64,000 nucleotides of DNA from Paludibacteraceae bacterium (GCA_024401475.1 JAKSKZ010000005.1:50877-114876), one strand, 5' to 3'. Shown: positions 16,078-25,146, counted from the stretch's first letter. A program made the numbers and translations. The notes: a model not told the origin generated them from the letters alone.

Positions 16078-16085
16078 CAAAGATA
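16078..16085 (-). promoter_or_regulatory. -7 box for the lipoprotein operon
   Basis: TATCTTTG on the minus strand, 34 nt before the ATG. No good -33 element is present at 19 bp, as expected for an activator-dependent promoter. Confidence 0.5.
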
Positions 16086-16110
16086 TTTTGGATAATGTGT
16101 ATGCGAGGTG

Positions 16111-16167
16111 ACAAAGGGTACAAAGCAACTCTCAAAAGATACAAAATGCACCCTCAAAGTGTACAAA
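16111..16167. promoter_or_regulatory. Three phased direct repeats, candidate AraC operator
   Basis: The 14-mers ACAAAGGGTACAAA (16111), TCAAAAGATACAAA (16132) and TCAAAGTGTACAAA (16154) fit the consensus (A/T)CAAARnrTACAAA with spacings of 21 and 22 bp, two helical turns. They lie directly upstream of the missing -33 of the lipoprotein promoter. Confidence 0.6.
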
Positions 16168-16236
16168 TAGGGCATAATATGGGAAAAAATTGTCAATCAA
16201 GGGCCAAACCCTGTTATCCAAACGAAGAAAAGGCAT

Positions 16237-16244
16237 TACCTTTG
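16237..16244 (+). promoter_or_regulatory. -7 box for the AraC-type regulator
   Basis: TACCTTTG, 29 nt before the ATG at 16273; the -33 is weak. Confidence 0.4.
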
Positions 16245-16272
16245 CCCCGTATTCCAAATTCATGCATCGCCT

Positions 16273-17331
16273 ATGCTTAGAATGTTCTTCAGTTCCATAC
16301 CGTTTCTGGTATGCTTGTGCTGGCTTGTTGTTTTCGCCTGGCACTACCGCAAGAATGACTCTCCCAAGCGCATACTCACATGGTTCTTGGCTGTGTGCGT
16401 GATTCTGTATCTGTGCCATGCCTTGTACTTGAACGTCGGACTTTCAGTGGGGATGGAGAGCCTTTGGGCATTGTGCTCTCTGTCAGTCTATCCCCTTTAC
16501 TACATATACATACGCGAACTGACGGCCAAACCGCTCGATTGGAAGGTAATCTCCTTATGTCTGCTGCCCGGACTGCTTGTGGCATTGGCAAAATTTCTGT
16601 TTCCAGGCGAGGCGTCTGATTTGGTAAGAAAGGTCCTGTTTGCCATTCAGGTTGTGACGGTGTGCTATTTAGGGTATAAGAGCTTAGTGGCCTTTGATAA
16701 AGAACTGGCAGATGTGTATGCCGATATGGAGGGCCGGGAGACGAAAGATGTGAAGATGCTCCTCGTGGCATTCGTGGGCACATCTGCCTTGAGCGCAGTT
16801 GCAAATGCTATTGGCAAACAATATTTCATTACGAGCGAGTGGCTGGTGTTGGCTTTGCTCCCCTTCGCTGTCATGTTGTATGCTTTGAGTTACATCGGTT
16901 TCACCCGTACATTTTCGGTGCGTCAGTATCTGGACGATGCAAAGGACGACATGGCGGCTGTGCCCGTGATGGCGACGGTGGCGGAGAAGGATGAACTGGA
17001 GAAGAAGATCGTGATGCTGATGACGGAGAAGCACATCTACTTGAGAAAGAACTTAAAGATTGGAGATTTGGCAAACGAGGTAGGTTCATGCCGCACGTAT
17101 GTCTCAAACTACATAAACACCAAGTATGGTCATACATTCCTTGAATATATCAATCGTCACCGCATTGAATATGCTAAAGGGCTTATGCTCAAGCCAGAAC
17201 CTGAGAAGATGTGGGTGGTGGCAGACAAGGCAGGCTTTTCGAGCGAGCAGTCGTTCTACCGGAACTTCAGAAAGTTTGTGGGCATGAATCCTGCAGAATG
17301 GTTGGCTGAGGAGAAGGAGAACGCGGAATGA
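16273..17331 (+). CDS. Membrane-anchored AraC-family transcriptional regulator
   Basis: 352 residues. The first 215 or so hold about seven hydrophobic helices, an arrangement seen in Bacteroidota AraC-type regulators with a membrane sensor half. A cytoplasmic linker of about 30 residues follows, then an AraC double helix-turn-helix (about 250-345). The first HTH is IGDLANEVGSCRTYVSNYIN and the second covers VVADKAGFSSEQSFYRNFRKF, ending in GMNPAEW. I infer that it senses an envelope signal and regulates the divergent lipoprotein operon through the repeats at 16111-16167. The ligand is unknown. Confidence 0.85.
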   Translation: MLRMFFSSIPFLVCLCWLVVFAWHYRKNDSPKRILTWFLAVCVILYLCHALYLNVGLSVGMESLWALCSLSVYPLYYIYIRELTAKPLDWKVISLCLLPGLLVALAKFLFPGEASDLVRKVLFAIQVVTVCYLGYKSLVAFDKELADVYADMEGRETKDVKMLLVAFVGTSALSAVANAIGKQYFITSEWLVLALLPFAVMLYALSYIGFTRTFSVRQYLDDAKDDMAAVPVMATVAEKDELEKKIVMLMTEKHIYLRKNLKIGDLANEVGSCRTYVSNYINTKYGHTFLEYINRHRIEYAKGLMLKPEPEKMWVVADKAGFSSEQSFYRNFRKFVGMNPAEWLAEEKENAE

Positions 17332-17453
17332 GATTATTGCTCCCCCAGTTTTAGCCAATATTTACAAAGTGCTTTTGAATGATTTATGGAGGAGGCATGG
17401 AGGTTTATTTGCTCCCAAGCCTCCTCTATAAGGAAGAAAATCTATTAGCCAAC

Positions 17454-18302
17454 TCATTTCACGAATTGACCTCTTTTTGTTGTTCCATCCTCCATGTGAA
17501 TAATGACAATGTAATTGCCGTGGCTAAGAGTGCTGACGTTGATGCTTCTTTCCGAAGAAGCGAGTATAAGTTCTCCTACCTGATTGTAAATCTCGGTTCG
17601 AGAAGGGCTGTCGTCAGTGCCTACATTTAGGACGTCGCCTACAGGGTTGGGGTAGAGCAATATTTGCCCTGCCTCGTTCGAAATCTCCTTCAGACCTGAT
17701 GTCCCGTCGGTATAGCTTTTAAGCGTCATTCCGCCTGATGTCGTCATTGCGCAAAGAGCCCATAGGTTATATTTGCCGCCAATGTTCTCGACAAAATACT
17801 GGTTTAGGTTGAGCTTTGTCCCTATCTCATCAAAGCGGGAAATCCAAAATAGTTTTAAGCCCTCGGAGTTTTTGGTAATAGAATCTACTACGAACACCGT
17901 ATTCTCTGGACATTCATCGGATTTTTTTTCTATCGTTACCGTATCTTCTTCCGCAGCATCGAAATCGAAAAGTAGTTGAAAGGATTTCCCATCTTCGCCT
18001 CCAAGATAGACTTTGCCTTCTTGATTGTAGGCGTACATAGGAGAGAGATTCTCTATTTCCTTGTCAACGCTGTTGTCCAAGTGCATGATGGGAGTTGTTT
18101 TTACGCCTTCTATTTTTCTTGCCTGAATATCACCTATCAGCGTATCCTTGACAGATGTGTAGATGAGTGTTCCCGGCATGTATGACGGAGCTCTTCCCGA
18201 TTCGAATTCATACACCCATTTAGCGCCGACAGGTGCGAACTCGGTAGCTGCCATTGCCCCTTGTGCGAGCAGGGTGGCAAGGATGAATGATATTGCTTTC
18301 AT
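17454..18302 (-). CDS. Secreted protein with T9SS type A sorting domain
   Basis: 282 residues with a signal peptide (about 1-18, ending AMAA) and a beta-rich body of about 190 residues with no recognised catalytic motif. A T9SS type A C-terminal domain follows, starting near ILLYPNPVGDVLNV and ending GQFVK. It should be exported across the outer membrane by T9SS. The gene stands alone, with a GC-rich imperfect 10-bp hairpin (17387-17428) just past its stop and an AT-rich upstream region without a clear promoter. Confidence 0.75.
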   Translation of the reverse strand: MKAISFILATLLAQGAMAATEFAPVGAKWVYEFESGRAPSYMPGTLIYTSVKDTLIGDIQARKIEGVKTTPIMHLDNSVDKEIENLSPMYAYNQEGKVYLGGEDGKSFQLLFDFDAAEEDTVTIEKKSDECPENTVFVVDSITKNSEGLKLFWISRFDEIGTKLNLNQYFVENIGGKYNLWALCAMTTSGGMTLKSYTDGTSGLKEISNEAGQILLYPNPVGDVLNVGTDDSPSRTEIYNQVGELILASSERSINVSTLSHGNYIVIIHMEDGTTKRGQFVK

Positions 18303-18600
18303 GTCTTATATAATTGGTTGATTAATAGCGTATTGTTTCCGTCTAATTAAACATTAATTTGAAATTAATGAATAAATTAATGGACGATTAATGACAATTT
18401 ATGTTTAAAACTAACAATTTTATTTTAGGGTCTAATAGTTGTTTCATAAAATGATACAAGTTAAATTTTTCACAATTTTACGAAAAAAAAATAGATGTGC
18501 AAGTATTTATGTATTAAAATGTTAGGGTGTTTTAAAATAATCGTTTGCAGCAGAGCCAAGAATGGTAACAGGTAGCTCCATTGAATCAAATGCGGTTGTA
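18303..18600. other. AT-rich intergenic region
   Basis: About 300 bp upstream of the T9SS cargo gene, very AT-rich (18340-18540). No ORF, repeat or consensus promoter was recognised. Confidence 0.4.
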
Positions 18601-18640
18601 AAAGGAAGCCAGAAAATCAATCGACTTTCTGGCTCCTTTC
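18601..18640 (-). terminator. Hairpin terminator of greA-HIT
   Basis: AAAGGAaGCCAGAAA (18601-18615) pairs with TTTCTGGCtCCTTT (18626-18639) with one mismatch. It lies 27 bp past the HIT gene stop on the minus strand. Confidence 0.75.
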
Positions 18641-18665
18641 CTATATAGATTCTAATATTGATCTA

Positions 18666-19058
18666 TCAGAACGCTTTTCTAATCTTCTCAGCGATAGCCT
18701 CCATTTCGGCAGGCTCGAGTTTCAAGTGTGCTTTGGCGAAGTTCAAGTCTCCTTCGTTTTGGATTGGAACCAAATGGATGTGAGCGTGAGGAACTTCCAT
18801 TCCCATGACAGCCACGCCGATTCTTTTGCATGGAATCGCCTTTTCGATAGCCGCAGCCACCTTCTTGGCGAAGAGTGTTAATCCTGCCAAGGTTTGGTCG
18901 TCGAGACTGAAGATGTAGTCGGTTTCGACCTTAGGGATGACAAGCGTATGACCTTTCTGCACTGGACTGATGTCCAAAAAAGCGAAGTAATTCTCATCCT
19001 CTGCTATCTTATAGCAAGGGATTTCTCCATTGATGATTCTTGTGAATATCGTAGCCAT
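18666..19058 (-). CDS. HIT family (Hint-like) nucleotide hydrolase
   Basis: 130-residue cytoplasmic HIT protein. The catalytic histidine triad HAHIHLVP (about 91-98) is intact. The N-terminal IFTRIINGEIPCYKIAED and KGHTLVIPK blocks are typical of the Hint branch, which hydrolyses purine nucleoside phosphoramidates and similar adenylates. It follows greA by 12 bp, a pairing common in Bacteroidota. The physiological substrate is not evident. Confidence 0.93.
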   Translation of the reverse strand: MATIFTRIINGEIPCYKIAEDENYFAFLDISPVQKGHTLVIPKVETDYIFSLDDQTLAGLTLFAKKVAAAIEKAIPCKRIGVAVMGMEVPHAHIHLVPIQNEGDLNFAKAHLKLEPAEMEAIAEKIRKAF

Positions 19059-19070
19059 GGTCGCAGTTTA

Positions 19071-19541
19071 TTAGAATGAAATCTTGACAATTTCGAAAGG
19101 AATTTTTCCTGCTGGGACAGTTACCTCTACGATGTCGCCCACTTTTTTGCCCATAAGAGCTTTTGCGATAGGAGTGGTTACTGATAGTTTTCCTTCCTTT
19201 AAATTTGCTTCATGTTCGGAAACAAGAGTGTAAGTCATTGATTGACCATTCTTTGTGTTCTTGATTTCAACTTTGTTCAATATTTGTACACTGTCAGTGC
19301 TGAGTTTTGAACTGTCGATGATTCTTGCCGAAGCGATTTTCTCCTTCAACAAAGAAATCTTCATTTCGAGAAGTCCTTGAGCCTCTTTGGCAGCATCGTA
19401 TTCGGCGTTCTCCGACAAATCTCCTTTGTCCCTTGCCTCGGCAATCTGCTTTGAAATGTTAGGACGTTCAACACCCTCCAAATACTTTAGCTCCTCTACC
19501 ATTTTGTTTAGTCCCTCTTCGGTAACATAGGATACAGCCAT
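19071..19541 (-). CDS. greA: Transcription elongation factor GreA
   Basis: 156-residue GreA. The N-terminal coiled coil (about 1-75) has the acidic tip GDLSENAEYDAAKEAQG (39-55), which inserts into the RNA polymerase secondary channel to stimulate cleavage of backtracked RNA. The C-terminal FKBP-like domain ends with the expected ALMGKKVGDIVEV and PFEIVKI segments. Length is normal. A long leader of about 265 nt precedes it, with a candidate attenuator near its 5' end. Confidence 0.97.
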   Translation of the reverse strand: MAVSYVTEEGLNKMVEELKYLEGVERPNISKQIAEARDKGDLSENAEYDAAKEAQGLLEMKISLLKEKIASARIIDSSKLSTDSVQILNKVEIKNTKNGQSMTYTLVSEHEANLKEGKLSVTTPIAKALMGKKVGDIVEVTVPAGKIPFEIVKISF

Positions 19542-19862
19542 GATAATTTCTTTTTTTTAATTAATAAAATTCGTTTCTTTCGTCTATCGCTATAGCAAAG
19601 CGGTGAGCAAAGTTCTTTTGCTCCTTTTTGCTGCGGCGACATTGTGTTTGATTGAGCAAACAATCAATAAATGGGTTCTGGGGATGATCGTTCTGATCCC
19701 AGATTGTGTTTTCTTTCTGTTGAACCCTTATCTTATTCAGTATCTAAGGTACTGCCATATAGCAAAAAGAATTCCGACCGTAGCCGGAACTCTTCTATCC
19801 CTTAATGTTCGCCACAAAGGTAAACCAACTTTTTTATTTTTCCAAATGAAAAAACGGCGGTT
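19542..19862 (-). other. Long greA leader with early attenuator-like hairpin
   Basis: If transcription starts near 19808, the leader is about 265 nt. About 20 nt in, TTCCG (19776-19772 on the plus map) pairs with CGGAA (19785-19789) and is followed on the minus strand by TTCTTTTT. No minus-strand coding sequence was recognised in the leader. Confidence 0.45.
19815..19846 (-). promoter_or_regulatory. Promoter of greA-HIT
   Basis: On the minus strand, TTTG (19846-19843) lies 20 bp before TACCTTTG (19822-19815). Confidence 0.6.
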
Positions 19863-20786
19863 TTATTCCACAATAATTATCTCCTTGTTTTCAGAAGACA
19901 ATTTTTTCAGTTTTTCCGTCGCCATCTCCGGGTTGTCGGTCACGACATAGAACTTGACGTCACTTTGGAAAAGCGAAGGGTAATCTTGGGCAAACCTGTC
20001 GATGTCTTCGCTGCCTATTGGCGTTTGTTCATCGAAAATCATATTGGAGACTTTCTCGCCGTATCTATTCTTGTAACACATTATTAGATAAATCACTTTG
20101 GCATTGTGGTCGTCTTTTGCCATTGTGTTGGCCTTTGTCAGGAGAGAGTCCAAGTGGTTGTAGTCTTCGCTATGAAGGATGTAGTATTTTTGCAATTCCA
20201 CTTGTCGTTCTTTTGCTTTTTCTGTGTCGTCGTTATCGTGATAACTATACACTTCTACGAGATGATGATATTCGGAATGTTGAGTTTTGAAGATAAAATC
20301 CCAATAGTAGTTGGTCAAACCAACAATGGAGAAAAGAATGGCCACGAAAGAGACCGTTTTGATTTTGGAAGCATACGTGCAGTTCTCCTCATTGATAAGA
20401 ACTATAATTCCCAAGGCTGGGACCAATGTAGAGAAGCCACCTATCATTCTCATTATAGAAGCTCCTGGCCAATGTTGGCAAACGAACAAGACACCTATAC
20501 AAAGAAAGGAGAGACCAAGATAAAGTATTATCTCAAGAATGATGAGATTATTGTAATACACTATAGGTTGATCAATTTGTCCCGTGATAAACAATTCATC
20601 GTCACTTTTTGAGTGCCATGAGAACTTCTCCCTTAGCAGTGGCAATGCCAAAAGCATGAATATATAAGAAATTGTCATAATTGATAAAGTGCTTAGTGCA
20701 CCCAAGCCTGGAATTTTCAGCATTTTGAGAGCTGGCAATACCAACACAATTATGATAAGGATGATGGATAATCTCTTTTTGTCCAT
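19863..20786 (-). CDS. Membrane protein of unknown function
   Basis: 307 residues with about five hydrophobic helices in the first 180, including RLSIILIIIVLVLPAL and a later CQHWPGASIMRMIG. That segment resembles the N-terminal membrane part of GldL-like and related Bacteroidota inner-membrane proteins, but too weakly for a name. The remaining 130 residues are soluble, helical and charged. It ends a four-gene minus-strand run (mpl, deaminase, S41 protease, this gene), 13 bp after the protease. Function unknown. Confidence 0.7.
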   Translation of the reverse strand: MDKKRLSIILIIIVLVLPALKMLKIPGLGALSTLSIMTISYIFMLLALPLLREKFSWHSKSDDELFITGQIDQPIVYYNNLIILEIILYLGLSFLCIGVLFVCQHWPGASIMRMIGGFSTLVPALGIIVLINEENCTYASKIKTVSFVAILFSIVGLTNYYWDFIFKTQHSEYHHLVEVYSYHDNDDTEKAKERQVELQKYYILHSEDYNHLDSLLTKANTMAKDDHNAKVIYLIMCYKNRYGEKVSNMIFDEQTPIGSEDIDRFAQDYPSLFQSDVKFYVVTDNPEMATEKLKKLSSENKEIIIVE

Positions 20787-20799
20787 AGGGTTATGTTTT

Positions 20800-22398
20800 T
20801 TATTTTGTCATCTCTTCAATGGCTTTTTTTACAGTGGCGTCATCTCTGTTGAGAATTTGGAAGAACGCGCAATCTCCTAATATGTTGCGTGCTATGTAAG
20901 CGTTAACTTTGTTGTTGATAAGTCGTTTTGACTTTCCAATCATAGTAGGATTGCGACGGATGCCCTTGCTCTCAGCAAATGTGGCAAGTTGGTCAGCGAT
21001 GTTGTCATTCTCCAAATATTTCACCAAATCATCCACCTTTTTGAATTTATTTAATTGCTCACGGTTTTTGTCGGCATAAGCAAAAGCAAATTCATAGATG
21101 GTACCATTACTGTTGATCTTGTTGAAGTATGAAGTCATGCCAATGGTGTCACGGGGAACGAAGATGTCTGGCATGATTCCACCTCCGCCATACACCTTTC
21201 TACCATTCTTGGTGTAATAGATTGTCGAATCTGTTTTATTGACATGAATGCTGTCTTCCGAATCGAACTCTCCGTGAAGGTATCGGTTGACGAGGTCTTT
21301 GTCGTAATCGTCGTACGGTTTTTGAATGCAACGACCAGAAGGAGTGTAGTATCTGGCTATGGTGAGGCGTAGTGCAGATCCGTCGCCCATTGGGAATTGT
21401 TGTTGCACAAGTCCCTTTCCGAACGAGCGTCGTCCGATGATGGTACCCCTGTCGTTATCTTGGATGGCTCCGGCGAAGATTTCACTTGCCGAGGCAGACC
21501 ATTCGTCAATCAATATGATTAGTTTGTCAGATTTGAATCTACCATTGCCATCTGCAGGGCTTTCTGCGCGAGGACTGGCATTTCCTTCGGTATAAACAAT
21601 TCTGTTGCCAGCTTCCAAGAACTCGTTAATCATCAAGATGGCTTGGTCGAGGTAGCCTCCGGAGTTAGCACGGAGGTCGATGATGTATTTGTCCGCACCC
21701 TCTTGTTTCATTTTGTAGATGGCATTGAAGAACTCTTCGTAGGTGGTTGCTCCAAATCGGTTGACTTTTATATAGCCGATGTTTGGTTGCATGATGTAGT
21801 GGGCATCAATACTGGTGACAGGGATGTCGCCACGTACAATCGTAATAGGAATCAAATCTTTGATGCCGTTGCGTTTAATGCCAACTTTAACTTCCGATCC
21901 TTTAGGGCCTCTCAACTTCTTCATCACCTTCTCGTTGGAGATGGATTTTCCCACAAAAAGAGTGTCGTTGACCATCACGATACGGTCGCCCGGCAAGATT
22001 CCTTTCATCTCGGACGGACCACCACTGATAACGCCCACCACCATGACTGTGTCATGTTGGATATTGAATTGAACGCCTATGCCGCTAAAACTTCCGTCCA
22101 ACTCTTCGTTGACCGATTGAAGTTCAGAAGCTGGAATATAGCAAGAGTGAGGATCCAAATTGGACAAAATCTTAGGAATAGCCTTTTCTACGATGCTGTC
22201 GTAGGAGAGAGTATCGACGTATTTGTTCTCGATAAATTTAAGCATCGCCTCAATTTTTCCAGAAGTACTGTAGGTCGCAGCTGCATTAGTGTTGTTAAGT
22301 TCTTGTCTGACAACTCTTTCTGTCAATATCTTTCCAATGAGAATTCCAGCAATGACAGCAAATGCGAAAAATAAGGGTATATAGATTCTTTTGTTCAT
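20800..22398 (-). CDS. S41 family C-terminal processing peptidase (CtpA/Prc-like)
   Basis: 532-residue periplasmic serine protease anchored by an N-terminal hydrophobic helix (about 6-24). It has a helical segment, a PDZ domain (about 105-190, with GVISGGPSEMKGILPGD) and the S41 catalytic core. The Ser/Lys dyad is visible: Ser303 in DEWSASASEIFAGA and Lys328 in SFGKGLVQ, 25 residues apart as in E. coli Prc. The start overlaps the deaminase stop by 4 nt. CtpA-type enzymes trim envelope proteins and peptidoglycan hydrolases. Confidence 0.94.
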   Translation of the reverse strand: MNKRIYIPLFFAFAVIAGILIGKILTERVVRQELNNTNAAATYSTSGKIEAMLKFIENKYVDTLSYDSIVEKAIPKILSNLDPHSCYIPASELQSVNEELDGSFSGIGVQFNIQHDTVMVVGVISGGPSEMKGILPGDRIVMVNDTLFVGKSISNEKVMKKLRGPKGSEVKVGIKRNGIKDLIPITIVRGDIPVTSIDAHYIMQPNIGYIKVNRFGATTYEEFFNAIYKMKQEGADKYIIDLRANSGGYLDQAILMINEFLEAGNRIVYTEGNASPRAESPADGNGRFKSDKLIILIDEWSASASEIFAGAIQDNDRGTIIGRRSFGKGLVQQQFPMGDGSALRLTIARYYTPSGRCIQKPYDDYDKDLVNRYLHGEFDSEDSIHVNKTDSTIYYTKNGRKVYGGGGIMPDIFVPRDTIGMTSYFNKINSNGTIYEFAFAYADKNREQLNKFKKVDDLVKYLENDNIADQLATFAESKGIRRNPTMIGKSKRLINNKVNAYIARNILGDCAFFQILNRDDATVKKAIEEMTK

Positions 22399-22841
22399 AC
22401 GTTCGTAGTAGAATCAATGTTCAAATATTTTAATTCTATTTTGGCTCTTTCCAAGAGTTCGATGCCGTCTGTAATATGATAATATTCGGAAAAGACAACA
22501 CGTTTGATGCCAGCTTGGATGATTAGTTTTGCACATTCGATGCAAGGAGATGCCGTGACATATAGCGTCGCCCCTTCGCTGCTATTGTTGGAGCGGGCCA
22601 CCTTCGTGATGGCGTTGGCCTCGGCGTGTAAGACGTAGGGTTTTGTCTTGTTATTCTCGTCCTCGCAAACATTCTCAAACCCCGAAGGAGTACCGTTGTA
22701 TCCATCGGAGATAATCATATTATCTTTTACTAGAAGGGCTCCCACTTTTCTTCTTTCGCAGTAGGAGTTTTCCGCCCATATTCGAGCCATTCTCATATAG
22801 CGGCTATCTAGTTTATCTCTTTTTTCAGAATGGTCATTCAT
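22395..22841 (-). CDS. dCMP deaminase family (ComE-like) cytidine/deoxycytidylate deaminase
   Basis: 148-residue zinc-dependent deaminase, probably converting dCMP to dUMP for thymidylate synthesis. The zinc and proton-shuttle motifs are HAE (72-74) and PCIEC (99-103, Cys100 and Cys103). YNGTPSGFENVCED is the typical substrate loop of the dCMP/ComEB branch. It overlaps the S41 protease by 4 nt and follows mpl by 29 bp. Confidence 0.93.
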   Translation of the reverse strand: MNDHSEKRDKLDSRYMRMARIWAENSYCERRKVGALLVKDNMIISDGYNGTPSGFENVCEDENNKTKPYVLHAEANAITKVARSNNSSEGATLYVTASPCIECAKLIIQAGIKRVVFSEYYHITDGIELLERAKIELKYLNIDSTTNV

Positions 22842-22870
22842 AATGATACGGATTTAAAGGAGATGGTACA

Positions 22871-24232
22871 TCAAGCCTTCTTCAAAAGATTTTTGGAAAA
22901 GGCTACCATGTTCATTCCGGAGAAACTTCCTGACGTCATGAATAGCAAATTGGTGTTTTGCATCTTCTCTATGCTCAATCGGTCCATCAGTTTTATATTG
23001 TCGGTGAAGATGGTTACTTTCTCACCAAAGACCTCTTTCACCATCTCTTCTGTAATCGGGATGCGGTGTTTGTAACAATTTACATTTGGATTGAAATATA
23101 CAAATGCGGCATCCGCTTCGTCTAATGATTTCTTGTATTGTGGAAGATAACCTGCGGAGAGACTACTGAAACTGCATAGTTCCAAACATGCAATTAGTTT
23201 TTTCTCAGGGAATTGAGTTCTTAGCGCATGAATGGACGCCTTGACATTTTCAGGCGTGTGAGCCATATCGTAGTAGGCCGAGGATTCTGCGTTGTTGGCT
23301 ATCTTCTCCATTCGTCCAGGCAAACCCTTGAAAGTGGAGATGGCTTCGTAGAAGTCAGCATCTTTCACGCCGATTTGTCGGCAAACCAATCGGGCAGCAT
23401 CAATATTTTGCATGTTGTGTTCGCCGAATATTAGAAGAGGAAAGTCGCCATACTTTGTTTTCAATGTGGTGACTCCATTCTCGATGGTGAATTCTGGCGT
23501 ATGATAAGGCATGTCCGTGATGTCCTCGCGGATTGTCTCTGTTATCTGCATAATGTTTTCGTCGCCTTCCGGATAGATCAGCTTACCATTCCTTTCAATT
23601 ATTTGAGAGAAGGTGCTGAACTGTTCGATATAATTCTCGAATGTCGGGAATGCGTCAATGTGGTCCCACTCAATGCCGGAGATAACGGCTATGTGAGGTT
23701 GGTAAATGTGGAATTTAGGCCTTTTGTCGATGACGGAAGTGAGATATTCGTCGCCCTCGAAAATGGCTACTCTTGTCTCTTCGTTGAGGCTTAGCATGGC
23801 ATCGAAACCTTCCATTTGGGCACCAATCAAGTAGTCGAATCGGATGTTCAGCTTATTCAAAACATAGAGCACCATTGCCGTGATGGTGGTTTTGCCATGG
23901 CTACCGCTGATGACAACCCTCATCTTGTCCCTTGTTTGTTGGAAAAGATATTCTGGGAAGGAGCAGATTTTCAGACCTAATCTCTTTGCTTCTTGAAGCT
24001 CGGGATTGTCTGGTCTTGCGTGCATGCCTAATATGACGATGTCGATTTCATTGTTGAGTTTTTCAGGGAACCATCCCATCTTCTCTGGCAATAGGCCATG
24101 AGCAGCCAGACGACTCCTCGATGGCTCCTTGATTTCGTCGTCGGAACCAGTGATGATATCGCCTTTTTGCTGTAGTGCCACGGCTAAGTTGTGCATGGCA
24201 GCTCCTCCAATTGCAATAAAATGTATCCTCAT
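22871..24232 (-). CDS. mpl: UDP-N-acetylmuramate-L-alanyl-gamma-D-glutamyl-meso-diaminopimelate ligase
   Basis: Mur-ligase family enzyme that attaches the recovered tripeptide L-Ala-gamma-D-Glu-meso-DAP to UDP-MurNAc in peptidoglycan recycling. 453 residues from the ATG at 24232, chosen because the Mur N-terminal motif MRIHFIAIGGAAMHNLA begins there. An in-frame ATG 33 nt upstream is less likely. The ATP loop GSHGKTT is at 110-116. The protein lacks the final AmpD-like features of MurC and matches Mpl in length. It is first in the run with the deaminase and S41 protease. Confidence 0.9.
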   Translation of the reverse strand: MRIHFIAIGGAAMHNLAVALQQKGDIITGSDDEIKEPSRSRLAAHGLLPEKMGWFPEKLNNEIDIVILGMHARPDNPELQEAKRLGLKICSFPEYLFQQTRDKMRVVISGSHGKTTITAMVLYVLNKLNIRFDYLIGAQMEGFDAMLSLNEETRVAIFEGDEYLTSVIDKRPKFHIYQPHIAVISGIEWDHIDAFPTFENYIEQFSTFSQIIERNGKLIYPEGDENIMQITETIREDITDMPYHTPEFTIENGVTTLKTKYGDFPLLIFGEHNMQNIDAARLVCRQIGVKDADFYEAISTFKGLPGRMEKIANNAESSAYYDMAHTPENVKASIHALRTQFPEKKLIACLELCSFSSLSAGYLPQYKKSLDEADAAFVYFNPNVNCYKHRIPITEEMVKEVFGEKVTIFTDNIKLMDRLSIEKMQNTNLLFMTSGSFSGMNMVAFSKNLLKKA

Positions 24233-24324
24233 ATTTTCAACTCTTGAATGTTCAGATACAAACAAAGAAAAAGATTTTGAGACTTTGCGTATCTTTGCTA
24301 AATTCGCACAAAAATAAACAAAAA

Positions 24325-25146
24325 ATGAAGTTATTTAAGATTGAAACGGGATTTTTTTTAAGTGATGGTGGGGCTTGCTTCGGTTCGGTTCCAAAGTTGG
24401 CGTGGGCGGATGCGTATCCTGCGGACGAAGATAACTTCTGCAAGTGGTCTATGCGATCTTTGCTGGTGCAGGCGGGCGACCGACTTATCCTGATTGATAC
24501 GGGTGTTGGCACAAAGCATTGGGACATCATGGAAGAGTATGGTTTCAGGGAGATGGTGACATTGGAGTCGCAACTTGCCAAACATGGTTTTTCTTGCCAA
24601 GATGTTACGGACGTGGTGCTTACCCATTTGCATTTTGAACATTGTGGGGGTTGCACTTGGATTGATCAAGATTTTAAGTTGCAGCTTACTTTCCCTAACG
24701 CTACCCATTGGGTGAGCGAGGAACAGTGGAAAACTCTTTTGGCTCCCAATATTGCAGAAGAAAATTCGATGCTTTCCGTCGATGTGATGGAGATTTTCAA
24801 TCAAGATAAATTCAAGTTCATCAATGAAGACACTCAGCTTTGCGAAGGGGTTGATTTGAGACTGTTTTCTGGCCATTCGGCAAATCAAATCGTTGTCTAT
24901 CTGAAAGATGCAAATCAAACATATATATTTGCTGGAGATGTGATTCCGACTGCGGCACACCTTCCGTTGAGATGGTTGAGTGCTATAGATGTGGACCAAG
25001 TGGCAGCATTGACTGGCAAAAATCAGATTTTGGAAAAGGCCGTCAATGAGCACCAAGCGATCATTTTTGCGCACGACTATTACACACCTTGCGTGACGGT
25101 GAGAAAGGTGGATGATTTTGAGAAAGACAAGGAGGTCAATTTTTAA
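24325..25146 (+). CDS. Metallo-beta-lactamase-fold hydrolase
   Basis: 273 residues from the ATG at 24325, reached by a -7 box TATCTTTG (24290-24297) 28 nt upstream. The MBL metal motif reads HLHFEHCGG (101-109). The usual Asp of HxHxDH is Glu here, and later metal residues (SGHSANQ, AGDVIP, AHDYY) are present. The layout, with an N-terminal FFLSDGGACFG insert and a DTGVG strand, resembles AHL-lactonase-like quinol/lactone hydrolases common in Bacteroidota. It is 12 bp ahead of a glycosyltransferase gene. Substrate unknown. Confidence 0.85.
   Translation: MKLFKIETGFFLSDGGACFGSVPKLAWADAYPADEDNFCKWSMRSLLVQAGDRLILIDTGVGTKHWDIMEEYGFREMVTLESQLAKHGFSCQDVTDVVLTHLHFEHCGGCTWIDQDFKLQLTFPNATHWVSEEQWKTLLAPNIAEENSMLSVDVMEIFNQDKFKFINEDTQLCEGVDLRLFSGHSANQIVVYLKDANQTYIFAGDVIPTAAHLPLRWLSAIDVDQVAALTGKNQILEKAVNEHQAIIFAHDYYTPCVTVRKVDDFEKDKEVNF

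Noticed and set aside
19603..19950. Plus-strand 115-codon frame with hydrophobic start
   Set aside because: Begins with GTG, runs antisense over the greA leader and the end of the membrane protein gene, has no recognisable family, and no promoter on that strand.
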